NCBI GenBank assembly: GCA_002309015.1 | Contig: DBWM01000071.1 | Span: 22,682-86,681 of the forward strand | Source: Myxococcales bacterium UBA1238 | Lineage (GTDB): Bacteria; Myxococcota_A; Bradymonadia; UBA7976; UBA1532 | Length of the DNA stretch: 64,000 nucleotides | Direction of reading: 5' to 3' | In this document: piece after piece, positions 25,911 through 33,670 of the stretch | How the letters are laid out: each line of letters opens with the position of its first letter | How positions within the stretch are numbered: the first letter of the stretch is position 1 | The notes under the pieces: generated by a model | What the model was told of the DNA's origin: nothing | The model's database searches: none | Seen by the model: the letters and a program-made list of their open reading frames with translations, nothing else | Position numbers and translations under genes: made by a program

Positions 25911-26249
25911 ATGAGTCCATGGGTGGTCACCGCCACGGGATGCGGCGTGGTCTTTGCGGTGCTGGCCTGCATCGCGCTGTTCATGCAGGCTTTCCAATGG
26001 TTCGATCGCAGGGCGCAGGCGGATCGCGGGTCGCAGGCGTTGCCAAATCCGCAGCCGGCGCAGGCGTTGCCTTCTGAAGATCTCCCGATCGATCCGCTGA
26101 CGCTGGTGCTCATTTCGGCGGCGGTAGCGGCGGTGGTCAAGAAGCCTGCAAGGATTTATCGGGTGCGGCCGATCCAGAAGCGCGCCTGGGCAGCGATGGA
26201 AGAAGGCGAGGCCGCCTTTGGCCCGACGGACGTTTGGGGTTCAAGATGA
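25911..26249 (+). CDS. mmdD: OadG/MmdD-like small membrane subunit
   Basis: 112 residues, with AAGGAG upstream. One N-terminal membrane helix (VVTATGCGVVFAVLACIALFM), an Ala/Pro/Gln-rich linker, then a second hydrophobic patch (LTLVLISAAVAAVV) preceding a short conserved basic tail. This is the layout of gamma/delta subunits of Na+-translocating decarboxylases, which tie the carboxyltransferase to the membrane pump. The stop codon overlaps the next start (ATGA). Confidence 0.85.
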   Translation: MSPWVVTATGCGVVFAVLACIALFMQAFQWFDRRAQADRGSQALPNPQPAQALPSEDLPIDPLTLVLISAAVAAVVKKPARIYRVRPIQKRAWAAMEEGEAAFGPTDVWGSR

Positions 26250-26623
26250 AGCTTAAAATTACGGTGCAGGGCGTAGCCTACGAGGTGGATGTGGAGGTGT
26301 TGGAGGAAGATGCGCCGCACGCCTCAAAGCCTCAGGCCTTGCCTCAAAGCGTTCCGCAGGCGTTGCCGCCGTCGGCAGTGGAGCAAAAAACGCAGCCCGT
26401 GAGCGCGGGCGCATCGGTGGTGCCTTCTCCGCTTTCGGGGCTGCTGGTGTCGCTCGATGTGGCGGTGGGGCAAAAGGTGGCGGTCAATGAGCCGGTGGCG
26501 GTGATCGAGGCGATGAAGATGCGGACCACGGTGGTTTCCACGGCATCGGGGCAGGTTGCGCGCTTGCTGGTGGCTTCGGGCGAGGCGGTCAGGGAAGGTC
26601 AGCCGCTGTTTGAGCTTGCGTGA
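26246..26623 (+). CDS. mmdC: Biotin carrier subunit of the decarboxylase
   Basis: 125 residues from the ATG at 26246, chosen because it overlaps the preceding TGA; an upstream in-frame ATG at 26234 lies inside the neighbour. After an N-terminal strand (MKLKITVQGVAYEVDVEV) comes a Pro/Gln/Ala linker, then a biotinyl domain with the biotin-lysine motif EAMKM near residue 88. It shuttles carboxyl-biotin between the carboxyltransferase and the membrane subunit. Confidence 0.95.
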   Translation: MKLKITVQGVAYEVDVEVLEEDAPHASKPQALPQSVPQALPPSAVEQKTQPVSAGASVVPSPLSGLLVSLDVAVGQKVAVNEPVAVIEAMKMRTTVVSTASGQVARLLVASGEAVREGQPLFELA

Positions 26624-26635
26624 TCGGGTCTCGGC

Positions 26636-27763
26636 ATGGATGCGGTAGAGCGCTTTTTGCAGTCGGGGGTCTTTGGGCAGGCGACGCCGGGTCACTTCAT
26701 CATGATCGCGGTGGGGCTCGCCTTCATTTGGCTGGCCATTAAGAAGAATTGCGAACCTCTGCTGCTCGTGCCCATCGGTTTTGGCATCGTGGTGGGCAAC
26801 ATCCCCTTTCAGGAAGGGCTCGACGTGGGCCTTTACGAAGAGGGGACCGCCTTCAATCTGCTTTACCAGGGGGTCAGCAAGGGCATCTACCCGCCGCTCA
26901 TCTTTCTGGGCCTGGGCGCCATGACCGATTTCTCGCCTCTGATCTCATCGCCGCGATTGATCCTGCTCGGGGCGGCGGCGCAGGCGGGCATCTTTTTAAC
27001 CTATCTCGGGGCTCTGGCCCTCGGGTTTACACCGTTCGAAGCGGCTTCCATCGGCATCATCGGCGGGGCTGACGGTCCCACCGCCATCTTTTTAACCTCG
27101 AAGCTGGCACCGCATCAGCTCGGGGCCATCGCGATCGCCGCTTACTCCTATATGGCGCTCGTGCCGGTGATTCAGCCGCCGGTCATCCGATGCCTGACCA
27201 CGCATCGCGAGCGCAGGATCCGCATGCCTCAGACGAAGCCTGTCTCTAAGCGCGCGCGCATCTGCTTCCCCATCATCGCCTTTTTCATCTGCGCCTGCCT
27301 TGCACCCGGAGCGATCCTGCTGCTCGGGATGCTCTTCTTTGGCAATTTATTAAAGGAATGCGGCGTGGCGGATCGTCTGGCGCAGACCGCGCGCACGGCG
27401 CTGATCGACATCGTGACCATCCTGCTCGGGCTGACGGTGGGGGCATCGACCCAGGCCACGTATTTCCTGCGCCCGGAATCCCTGAAGATCTTTCTGCTCG
27501 GGGCGGCGTCGTTTGCGGTCGCGACGGCTTGCGGCGTGTTGTTTGCAAAGCTGATGAACCTGATTTGGCGGAAGCAGCCCATCAACCCCATCATCGGAGC
27601 GGCGGGGGTCTCGGCGGTGCCTCATGCGGCGCGGGTCTGTCAGCGTCTGGGGGCGGCGGAGGATCCGCAGAACTACCTGCTGATGCCGGCGATGGCGCCC
27701 AATGTGGCGGGGATCATCGGCTCGGCGGTGGCGGCGGGCGTGCTGCTGACCTGTTATGCGTGA
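26636..27763 (+). CDS. mmdB: Na+-translocating decarboxylase beta subunit
   Basis: 375 residues with about nine membrane helices. Family marks are KKNCEPLLLVPIGFGIVVGNIP, the GIYPPLIFLGLGAMTDF stretch, GGADGPTAIF with the conserved Asp near residue 145 (Na+/proton site in OadB), and the conserved C-terminal GVSAVPHAARVCQ and NYLLMPAMAPNVAGIIGSAVAAG. It decarboxylates carboxybiotin and exports Na+, so the operon converts decarboxylation energy into a sodium gradient. It closes the set mmdA-D-C-B in the order seen in anaerobes. Confidence 0.96.
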   Translation: MDAVERFLQSGVFGQATPGHFIMIAVGLAFIWLAIKKNCEPLLLVPIGFGIVVGNIPFQEGLDVGLYEEGTAFNLLYQGVSKGIYPPLIFLGLGAMTDFSPLISSPRLILLGAAAQAGIFLTYLGALALGFTPFEAASIGIIGGADGPTAIFLTSKLAPHQLGAIAIAAYSYMALVPVIQPPVIRCLTTHRERRIRMPQTKPVSKRARICFPIIAFFICACLAPGAILLLGMLFFGNLLKECGVADRLAQTARTALIDIVTILLGLTVGASTQATYFLRPESLKIFLLGAASFAVATACGVLFAKLMNLIWRKQPINPIIGAAGVSAVPHAARVCQRLGAAEDPQNYLLMPAMAPNVAGIIGSAVAAGVLLTCYA

Positions 27764-28367
27764 GGCGAAGGTGCGCGCGTTTGCCTGGGGCCTTGGTCTT
27801 GCGCTCTGCATGCAGGGGCAGGCGCATGCGGCGCTGGAAGATTGGTGGCTGCACGGTCAGACGGCGTTGTCGTTCGGCCATCCGGAGGATCCGGATCCCA
27901 TTTACGAGCAGGCGAGCGATGCGAAGGGGTTGATGAAGCGCGTTTTGGTGGGGTTTGGGGCATTGAGGCCGCTGAAGGGGGATTGGTGGATCGGGGGGCG
28001 CGTATCGTATTGGCGCTCGGAGCGTGCGGGGCGGGAGGTGCGCAGATGGTATGGCGAAACCTGGCGGGAGTCTTTTTGGCGCGGGTCGCTGCTGGTGGAT
28101 TACCGGCCGGACTGGAAATGGCCGCTGGTGTTTCACGGAGAGCTCGGCGCGGAGATCGGCGGGTATCAGGATCAGATGTTTTCGGACTGCTGTATCAATA
28201 TGACGGTGGGGCCGTTTAAGCGCGTGTGGCATCCGGTGCTCGAAGCAGGGGCGGGCTGGTCGTTTTTGCTGGGGGATGACTGGCGTCTGGAGCCTGGGAT
28301 CGCGCTGGGATACAGCGGGCATGCAGAAGCGGGCGTCTTTCTGCTGTGGGCCTATCACCTGAAGTAG
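27756..28367 (+). CDS. Probable outer-membrane barrel-like protein, overlapping the decarboxylase operon
   Basis: 203 residues. The N-terminus has a signal peptide (FAWGLGLALCMQGQAHA, cleavage after AHA). The mature part is rich in alternating aromatic residues (WWIGGRVSYWRS, FWRGSLLVDYRPDW, FLLWAYHLK at the end), as in small outer-membrane beta-barrels. The ATG overlaps the end of mmdB by 8 nt (ATGCGTGA), so it is translated from the decarboxylase mRNA. No family was recognised, and the link to decarboxylation is only positional. Confidence 0.65.
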   Translation: MREAKVRAFAWGLGLALCMQGQAHAALEDWWLHGQTALSFGHPEDPDPIYEQASDAKGLMKRVLVGFGALRPLKGDWWIGGRVSYWRSERAGREVRRWYGETWRESFWRGSLLVDYRPDWKWPLVFHGELGAEIGGYQDQMFSDCCINMTVGPFKRVWHPVLEAGAGWSFLLGDDWRLEPGIALGYSGHAEAGVFLLWAYHLK

Positions 28368-28381
28368 GGTGCGCGCCCTTC

Positions 28382-29791
28382 TTAAAAATATTGGGGCTTG
28401 TACGTGATGCAGGGTTTGCAGCGGCCTTCGGTGCAGGCGAGATGGGCTTCGCATTCACCGCAGGCTTCGTCGAGTTTTGCACCGCCTTCGGTGCTGTTCG
28501 AGCAGGCGCCATTGACTTCGACGCGCAGCCAGAAGTGATCGCCGCCGCCTGAGATGGGGGCACCGGCACCGCCGGCGTGGATCACTTCCACTTTGCCCTG
28601 GCGTTCGCTGTCGAAGATCGAGAGATGGCTGGTGAAGAGATGGTGGACGTCGGCGCGCTCGAGGTTGGCGATGACGCGGGCGGCTTCGAGGCGATGTTTG
28701 AAGCCGTCGTTTCGGGCGCCGTTGGGATCGAAGGGCGCGTAATGCGTGAAAACGGCGATCTCGCCGGGGGCTTCGACGTCGGACCAGTAGAGCGGCTCGC
28801 GCTTTAACCAGGTTTCGAGCAGGCTGTGGGTCTCGGACGAGAAGGTGGCGGAGGCGGAATCGAGAACGATGAAGCGTACGGGGGCCCAGTCGAAGGCGAA
28901 GCTGCTTTGGCCGAAGGCTTTGATCAGGCTCTTGGCCGATCGCTCGGAGACGTCGTGGTCGCCCAGGGTGGCAAACCAGGGGCTCGGCAGCCGGTCGAGC
29001 TCTTCTGTGAGTTTAGTGACCGAATAGAAGCCGTCGCTGCCGTAAAGATCGCCGGTGATCAGCGTGAAAGCGATGTCGCCCTGTTCGGTGATCTGGTCGA
29101 TGATGGTGGAAAGCGCCTTCTTGTGGCTCTGATTGTTGCCGAAGACCGCAAAGGCGTAACCCTCGGGGGGCGGATCGATGTGGATGCGCTGCCGCAGGAT
29201 GAGGGCGGATTCGTCGACCTGGGATCCCTGACCGGATTTCGTCAGGCGGGCACAGGCACCGTTGACGCCGTCGAGGACGCCGGGGCGGCCGGGGAGCAGA
29301 TCGGCGCTCATGCGGTTGCGGTCGCTGACGACGGTGACCGTATAGAGATCCTCTTCGCGCGCGAGTTCGTAGGGGATGTCGGCGGTGATGGGGGTCGCGT
29401 TCTTGCTGTTTTCGTCGGCGGTGATCGAGAGGCCTCCGCCCAGAGCCGCAGAGGCCGCGACCGTTTCGGGGGTGGGGGCGTTCATTAAGACGCGCACGCT
29501 CGGCTCGATGCCGCGCTCGGGCAGGTTGCTCAAAACGAAGGTGATGGCGCGCGGCTGGCAGGCCTGATCGACGGTTTCGATGCGGAGATCGAAGGATTGG
29601 CTGCGCACGTAGGCGATGGGCGGGTTCTGCTTGCTGTCGACCTTGAGGATTGAGCCGCCCTGAACGGTGATCTTGAAGTTGTCGTCGAGTTTGACGCTTT
29701 GAACGGACTCGTTTTCGACGTCGCGATTGGCGAGCTCTTCGCCGCAGCCGAGGAGCAGCAGGGGGATCAGGAGGGCGGAGCAACGGTTCAT
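28382..29791 (-). CDS. Lipoprotein with divergent calcineurin-like phosphoesterase domain
   Basis: 469 residues from the ATG at 29791. This start is chosen because it gives a lipoprotein signal (ALLIPLLLLGC) and lies 1 nt after the upstream stop (TAAGATG). The middle contains phosphoesterase landmarks in order: ITGDLYG, LGDHDVS (normally GNHD), FTHYAPF, and SHLSIF (normally GHxH). The first motif (DxH) appears as FGNNQSH and lacks the expected Asp. The C-terminal 50 residues are Cys-rich (CGECEAHLACTEGRCKPC). The altered ligands suggest a changed metal site or a non-catalytic binding role at the cell surface. Confidence 0.72.
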   Translation of the reverse strand: MNRCSALLIPLLLLGCGEELANRDVENESVQSVKLDDNFKITVQGGSILKVDSKQNPPIAYVRSQSFDLRIETVDQACQPRAITFVLSNLPERGIEPSVRVLMNAPTPETVAASAALGGGLSITADENSKNATPITADIPYELAREEDLYTVTVVSDRNRMSADLLPGRPGVLDGVNGACARLTKSGQGSQVDESALILRQRIHIDPPPEGYAFAVFGNNQSHKKALSTIIDQITEQGDIAFTLITGDLYGSDGFYSVTKLTEELDRLPSPWFATLGDHDVSERSAKSLIKAFGQSSFAFDWAPVRFIVLDSASATFSSETHSLLETWLKREPLYWSDVEAPGEIAVFTHYAPFDPNGARNDGFKHRLEAARVIANLERADVHHLFTSHLSIFDSERQGKVEVIHAGGAGAPISGGGDHFWLRVEVNGACSNSTEGGAKLDEACGECEAHLACTEGRCKPCITYKPQYF

Positions 29792-29792
29792 C

Positions 29793-31025
29793 TTAAAGCC
29801 CATAATCGAGACCGAGCCAGAGGACCCAGCCGTCGCCGTAGGTGAAGTTGAACTGGATATCGAAGGCGTTGCTGTAGCTGTGGACGAGCCCCAGTTTGAT
29901 GAGGCCGATGTCGTTGCTGATGGGCGCCACATCGCTCGTGGGATCCTGGATGAGGAGGGCCTGAAGCCGCGTATGGCGGCCCGTATTGAGCTCAAATCCG
30001 CTCTCCATCACGAGATAGCTGTCCTGAAAATCGCTGTCATCTAAGATGTTCGGCGTTTCGCCGGTTTCTTGGCCGAACTGATAATATTCGAGGCCGTAGC
30101 CGATGCGCCCCACAAAATAGAAGCCCTTGATCGAGGGGATGTAGTCGCCGATGTCTTTCTGAAAGCCGACATAGCCCTCGATACCTCTGGTCGCAAGGCC
30201 GTACGAAGGCAATTCGACGCGTCGCAGTTTGGTGCCCAGGGTGATCGCGTTATGGGGATTGATGGCCCCCCGGTAGAGGGCATAGCCCAGGTCGAGGTTG
30301 ATGCGCCGGGCGTAGGTGCCCGTCTCGAGATCGAAGTCGGGCTTTAAATAGAGCCGACCGATGAAGGCGTTCAGGCTGAGGGCGAGATGGTGGCGGAAGG
30401 GGTTTAAGGGATCCTTGGTGTAGCGGTAGGCGAGGCCGAGGCGAACCCCTTCCATATGGGCGGTGCTCTCGTAAAACTGCTCTGCGCCGCGGTAAGCGCC
30501 CAGAACGTCGACCAGGAAGCTGCCGATGAATCCGATGGTGCCCGCCTGGGTGAGGATGCGGCAGGGGATTGCGAGTTTGCCGTCGTTGTCGGTGGCGTAA
30601 GGCAAAAAGTAACCCGCAAGGCCCAAAGCGATGCTGACGATCTCGGCACCCAAAAGCTTCCAGGCCGAATTCTCGTCGCCTGCGGCGTAATGCCCGATCC
30701 CGTGAATGAAGATGCCCGGAAATACGGCCAGGGTGGTCCCCAAAAAAGATCCCGCCGGTTCATCATCGGGCCGCTCCTTGTATCCGCTCTCGATGGCCGC
30801 AGCTTCGACCTTCTTGCCGTCGACTTTTCGCCTGCGGGGCATGCGCCCATTCAAAGGCGGCGTCTGAGCGGGCGCTTCTTGAGCTTCTTTTTGAGGGGCA
30901 GGGGCCGTTTCTGCCGCCTGCTCCTGGGCAAAGACCGGCATCACCGGACATGCCATCGGGATCGAAAGCCCGATCGGCAGCAGTCGGTTCAAAAAGCGGT
31001 CAGCCCGGATTATAGACATCTTCAA
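29793..31025 (-). CDS. Secreted outer-membrane-like protein of unknown function
   Basis: 410 residues. A signal peptide (LLPIGLSIPMACPVMPVFAQ) is followed by a Pro/Ala/Gln-rich linker. A hydrophobic helical pair follows (about residues 95-160: FLGTTLAVFPGIFIHGIGHY, then IVSIALGLAGYFLPYA). The C-terminal 230 residues show alternating beta-strand patterns ending in the aromatic strand WVLWLGLDYGL. The FIHGIGHYAAGD segment recurs in related myxobacterial proteins, as remembered. It is translationally coupled to the phosphoesterase lipoprotein downstream. An alternative start lies 2 codons in. Confidence 0.6.
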   Translation of the reverse strand: MKMSIIRADRFLNRLLPIGLSIPMACPVMPVFAQEQAAETAPAPQKEAQEAPAQTPPLNGRMPRRRKVDGKKVEAAAIESGYKERPDDEPAGSFLGTTLAVFPGIFIHGIGHYAAGDENSAWKLLGAEIVSIALGLAGYFLPYATDNDGKLAIPCRILTQAGTIGFIGSFLVDVLGAYRGAEQFYESTAHMEGVRLGLAYRYTKDPLNPFRHHLALSLNAFIGRLYLKPDFDLETGTYARRINLDLGYALYRGAINPHNAITLGTKLRRVELPSYGLATRGIEGYVGFQKDIGDYIPSIKGFYFVGRIGYGLEYYQFGQETGETPNILDDSDFQDSYLVMESGFELNTGRHTRLQALLIQDPTSDVAPISNDIGLIKLGLVHSYSNAFDIQFNFTYGDGWVLWLGLDYGL

Positions 31026-31118
31026 AAATCACCCAAAAGAAACCGCAGCATACAGCGAGCGATCGCGAGAGAAAAGGGGAATCAGCGGGGCCATCTGCGC
31101 GATCGCGCGCCTCCGGGA

Positions 31119-31952
31119 TCACTCCGCCTTCGGCTCCTCCGCGGGCTCCTCGATCTCAAATTCGTCTTCTTCCTCGTCTTTGTCTTTGCGCTTGTTGACG
31201 TTGTCCTTGCGGATCCGGGTGGCGAGGGTCTGGAAGCGCTGGGCCCATTCGGTGCGGCGGAAGATCCAGTTACCGGCGCTGCAGATCTCGTTGTAATAAA
31301 AATAGAGGATCGACCAGAGCCTGTAATAGAGGTTGATCTGGTTTTGCTCGTGAATGCGGTTGTCGTTTAAGAGGGTGAGGATCCGCTGCTGCATCTTCTG
31401 GGCTTCGCTTGCGCAGTCGGGCTGATATTTGCGGTGATCCTTCGAGAGGATCTCCTCGTATTCCTGGATGATGAGCGCCAGAGCCCCGAGATCGCTGGCC
31501 AAATCGAGATATCCGGTGCCGGATTTGAGCTTTGAAATCTTGACCATCGCGACGGGATCTTCTTCGAGGTTGTAGCTCACCATCGACATCAGGCGGCTGC
31601 GCATCTCGCTCGCTTCCTCCACCAGTTTGGGCGGCAGCTTGCCCCGGGAGAAGGTGGATTTGATGTCTTTGACCAGGTTGAACTGATAGATCAGCGCCAG
31701 AGCCAGGGGGTGCAGGCGATCGGCGATCCGGTGATCGAGCAGCTCGTCGTGGATCAGCGTAAAGCGATGGGCCACCTCGGGGATCTTCAGCAGTTTGCAG
31801 AGCGAAAGCACGTGGCTGACCGCTTTTTGACGGTTGAGATGCGGCGGCGTCTGGTTGGGCAGCTCCACAGATTCCTGCCAGCTCATCACCTCGCTGTGCG
31901 CAGCCTTCATATCGAGCAATTCGAGTTCAACGGACAGATCATCTTCAGGCAT
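31119..31952 (-). CDS. Orphan helical protein with acidic tail
   Basis: 277 residues from the ATG at 31952, chosen for the GGAGAAG site 5 nt upstream; an in-frame ATG at 31982 lacks one. The protein is all-helical with regular leucines (SKLKSGTGYLDLASDLGALALIIQEYEEIL in the middle) and ends in a charged tail (KDKDEEEDEFEIEEP). It has no signal or membrane segment. The layout recalls the paralogues at 4035-4802 and 44440-45267, but I see no clear sequence match. Function unknown. Confidence 0.65.
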   Translation of the reverse strand: MPEDDLSVELELLDMKAAHSEVMSWQESVELPNQTPPHLNRQKAVSHVLSLCKLLKIPEVAHRFTLIHDELLDHRIADRLHPLALALIYQFNLVKDIKSTFSRGKLPPKLVEEASEMRSRLMSMVSYNLEEDPVAMVKISKLKSGTGYLDLASDLGALALIIQEYEEILSKDHRKYQPDCASEAQKMQQRILTLLNDNRIHEQNQINLYYRLWSILYFYYNEICSAGNWIFRRTEWAQRFQTLATRIRKDNVNKRKDKDEEEDEFEIEEPAEEPKAE

Positions 31953-31982
31953 GGCTCTTCTCCACAAATTGATCGAACTCAT

Positions 31983-32384
31983 CTTCGCCGGAAAACCAAA
32001 AATCTGTCAAGCATTTCTTAAAGCTTTTGATGAGGTTCTTTGTGTTGTAAGCTTCTGTATCAAAATGGATGAGTGACGCTTTTAAAATCGATCACTCTAT
32101 ATCTGTTTGTTTCAATCCGAGACTTGCGCATCCGAAATTTCTACAAATCTTTTCGCGCTGAGCTTTGCATCTCCCAAATTTACACAAATCTTTTCAATGC
32201 GATGTTTGCATGTATATGAACCGTAACGCTGCTTTTCGTCGTGATGCCGGCGTGTCCACAAAATCGGATGCTGGTTTCACTCTGAAACGATCCGGCCACA
32301 TTTTGTATGAAGTTGTTTCACCCCGATGGGCGCATGATCAAAAAACGGATAAAATGATTGAAATCGCAACAAACAGGGCTTTAA
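31983..32384. other. Divergent intergenic region with 41-bp tandem repeat
   Basis: About 400 nt between divergent genes. A unit of about 41 nt containing TTTGCATC, AAATTT and ACAAATCTTTTC is repeated at 32120-32160 and 32160-32200, with the start of a third copy to 32211. The region is AT-rich and likely carries promoters for both flanking genes. No small gene was found. Confidence 0.55.
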
Positions 32385-32414
32385 ATGGCTGAAAAATTCG
32401 ACCGAGGACGAGGG

Positions 32415-33314
32415 ATGGCCTCCATGCTTCAACGATTTTTGCTCCAAGCCGCGCTGCTTTCGCTCGCCTGCTGCCATCTTCAATGCGACTCCAACGAAAG
32501 AGAGCCCGAGGAAGAGAAGCCCCAGGATCCCTGTTTTCACGATACGGGCGCCGTCGATTATGTGGTGATTCCCCCAAAGCCTTCGGACTGGCCCTATCCC
32601 GACGAATGGTTTGATGCCCTCCGCTATTCCGTCCATATCCGTTATTTTAATCCCAATACCCTGATCCGTTCAGGGCTGACCTCGCGAAAAGAGATCGTCC
32701 GGTTCGCGAGAGCGCTTTTAAGATATGAGCTCGATCCCGAGCTCGATCCCGATGAATATCAAGCGCGGAAGACGGTTCTGATCGGCGCCTACGATTTTTT
32801 GGGCATCTACGGCAGCCTGGAAGATGCGAGGATGCATTTTGAAGCCGTCAAAGCGATCGATGCCTCCGTAGAAGTTGAAGCGGTCAGAGATGAACAAGGC
32901 TTTTTCCTCTATCAGAACAGCCCTGCCGTGACTTATGGCTATATGATCGAGTCCCTCGGCTATTATCTGATGCGCGATCACTTTATGCCTGCAAAAGACC
33001 GCACATTGATGAGAGAAATCGAGGACTATCTCTATCGATGCATGGATCCCAACAAGCCTCATTGCTGGGGCAGAGAAGACATGGATGGCCTGCTCGATCA
33101 CTATCGTCTGAGCGCGGAGGATGGCTTCAATCTGAGCTGCAGCGATCGCGCGAACGCAAGACTAGAAGAGATCAGGGAAGAGATCAAAGGCACCTGGTAC
33201 GAAGAAGTGGATTACTTCAACACAGACGCAATCAGATGCATCAACTCCCGGCAGGATAAGATCCGCGCCTATTTCCCACCCGTATTGCCCGAAGAAGAGC
33301 TCGAAAACTGGTGA
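32415..33314 (+). CDS. Putative secreted lipoprotein of unknown function
   Basis: 299 residues from the ATG at 32415, preferred over the ATG at 32385 because GAGGAC precedes it and the signal peptide then starts properly (MASMLQRFLLQAALLSLACC). The Cys pair after LSLA may be lipidated. The mature protein has conserved-looking aromatic stretches (YVVIPPKPSDWPYPDEWFDAL) and a helical middle, and ends YFPPVLPEEELENW. No domain was recognised. A decayed partial duplicate of its C-terminal third lies directly downstream. Confidence 0.65.
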   Translation: MASMLQRFLLQAALLSLACCHLQCDSNEREPEEEKPQDPCFHDTGAVDYVVIPPKPSDWPYPDEWFDALRYSVHIRYFNPNTLIRSGLTSRKEIVRFARALLRYELDPELDPDEYQARKTVLIGAYDFLGIYGSLEDARMHFEAVKAIDASVEVEAVRDEQGFFLYQNSPAVTYGYMIESLGYYLMRDHFMPAKDRTLMREIEDYLYRCMDPNKPHCWGREDMDGLLDHYRLSAEDGFNLSCSDRANARLEEIREEIKGTWYEEVDYFNTDAIRCINSRQDKIRAYFPPVLPEEELENW

Positions 33315-33353
33315 GCATCCGCCTACTTCTGATGTCTGCCCTCGCGCTTCGTC

Positions 33354-33655
33354 GATGATGCAGGCGATCGCGAGTCTTACCTCTGCCGATGCCTCAACGA
33401 TCGCGGGGAGGCCTGCCGGGACCCTCAAAAACGGACTCACTTGAGAAAGAGCGCCGAGGACGCGTTCTCTGTGGGCTTAAGCGATCGCGCCTGCAGCCGA
33501 GACAGAAATGCGCCTTCTTCAGCAGTCATTTGGCCGATATTCGCTCCCTGTGCAAGACCAAAGGCGATGGCCTGCGCAGAATCGCGAAAAGACAAGCTGC
33601 TGCGATCTTTTCCCCCGTGCTTCCGGAGGCAGAGATTGGATGGATCCCTGAGTGA
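33354..33655 (+). pseudogene. Decayed duplicate of the C-terminal third of the preceding lipoprotein gene
   Basis: Reading from 33354 gives GDRESYLCRCLNDRGEACRD, matching the neighbour's REIEDYLYRCMDPNKPHCWG region. KSAEDAFSVGLSDRACSRD then matches LSAEDGFNLSCSDRANARL. After a frame change, IFSPVLPEAEIGWIPE and a stop at 33655 match AYFPPVLPEEELENW and its stop. The order and spacing of the matches are kept, so this is a tandem duplicate that has lost its 5' end and frame. Confidence 0.75.
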
Positions 33656-33670
33656 GGGGCGGGGGAGCGC

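Noticed and set aside
24558..25997. 479-codon minus-strand frame opposite mmdA
   Set aside because: Antisense shadow of the well-supported carboxyltransferase gene.
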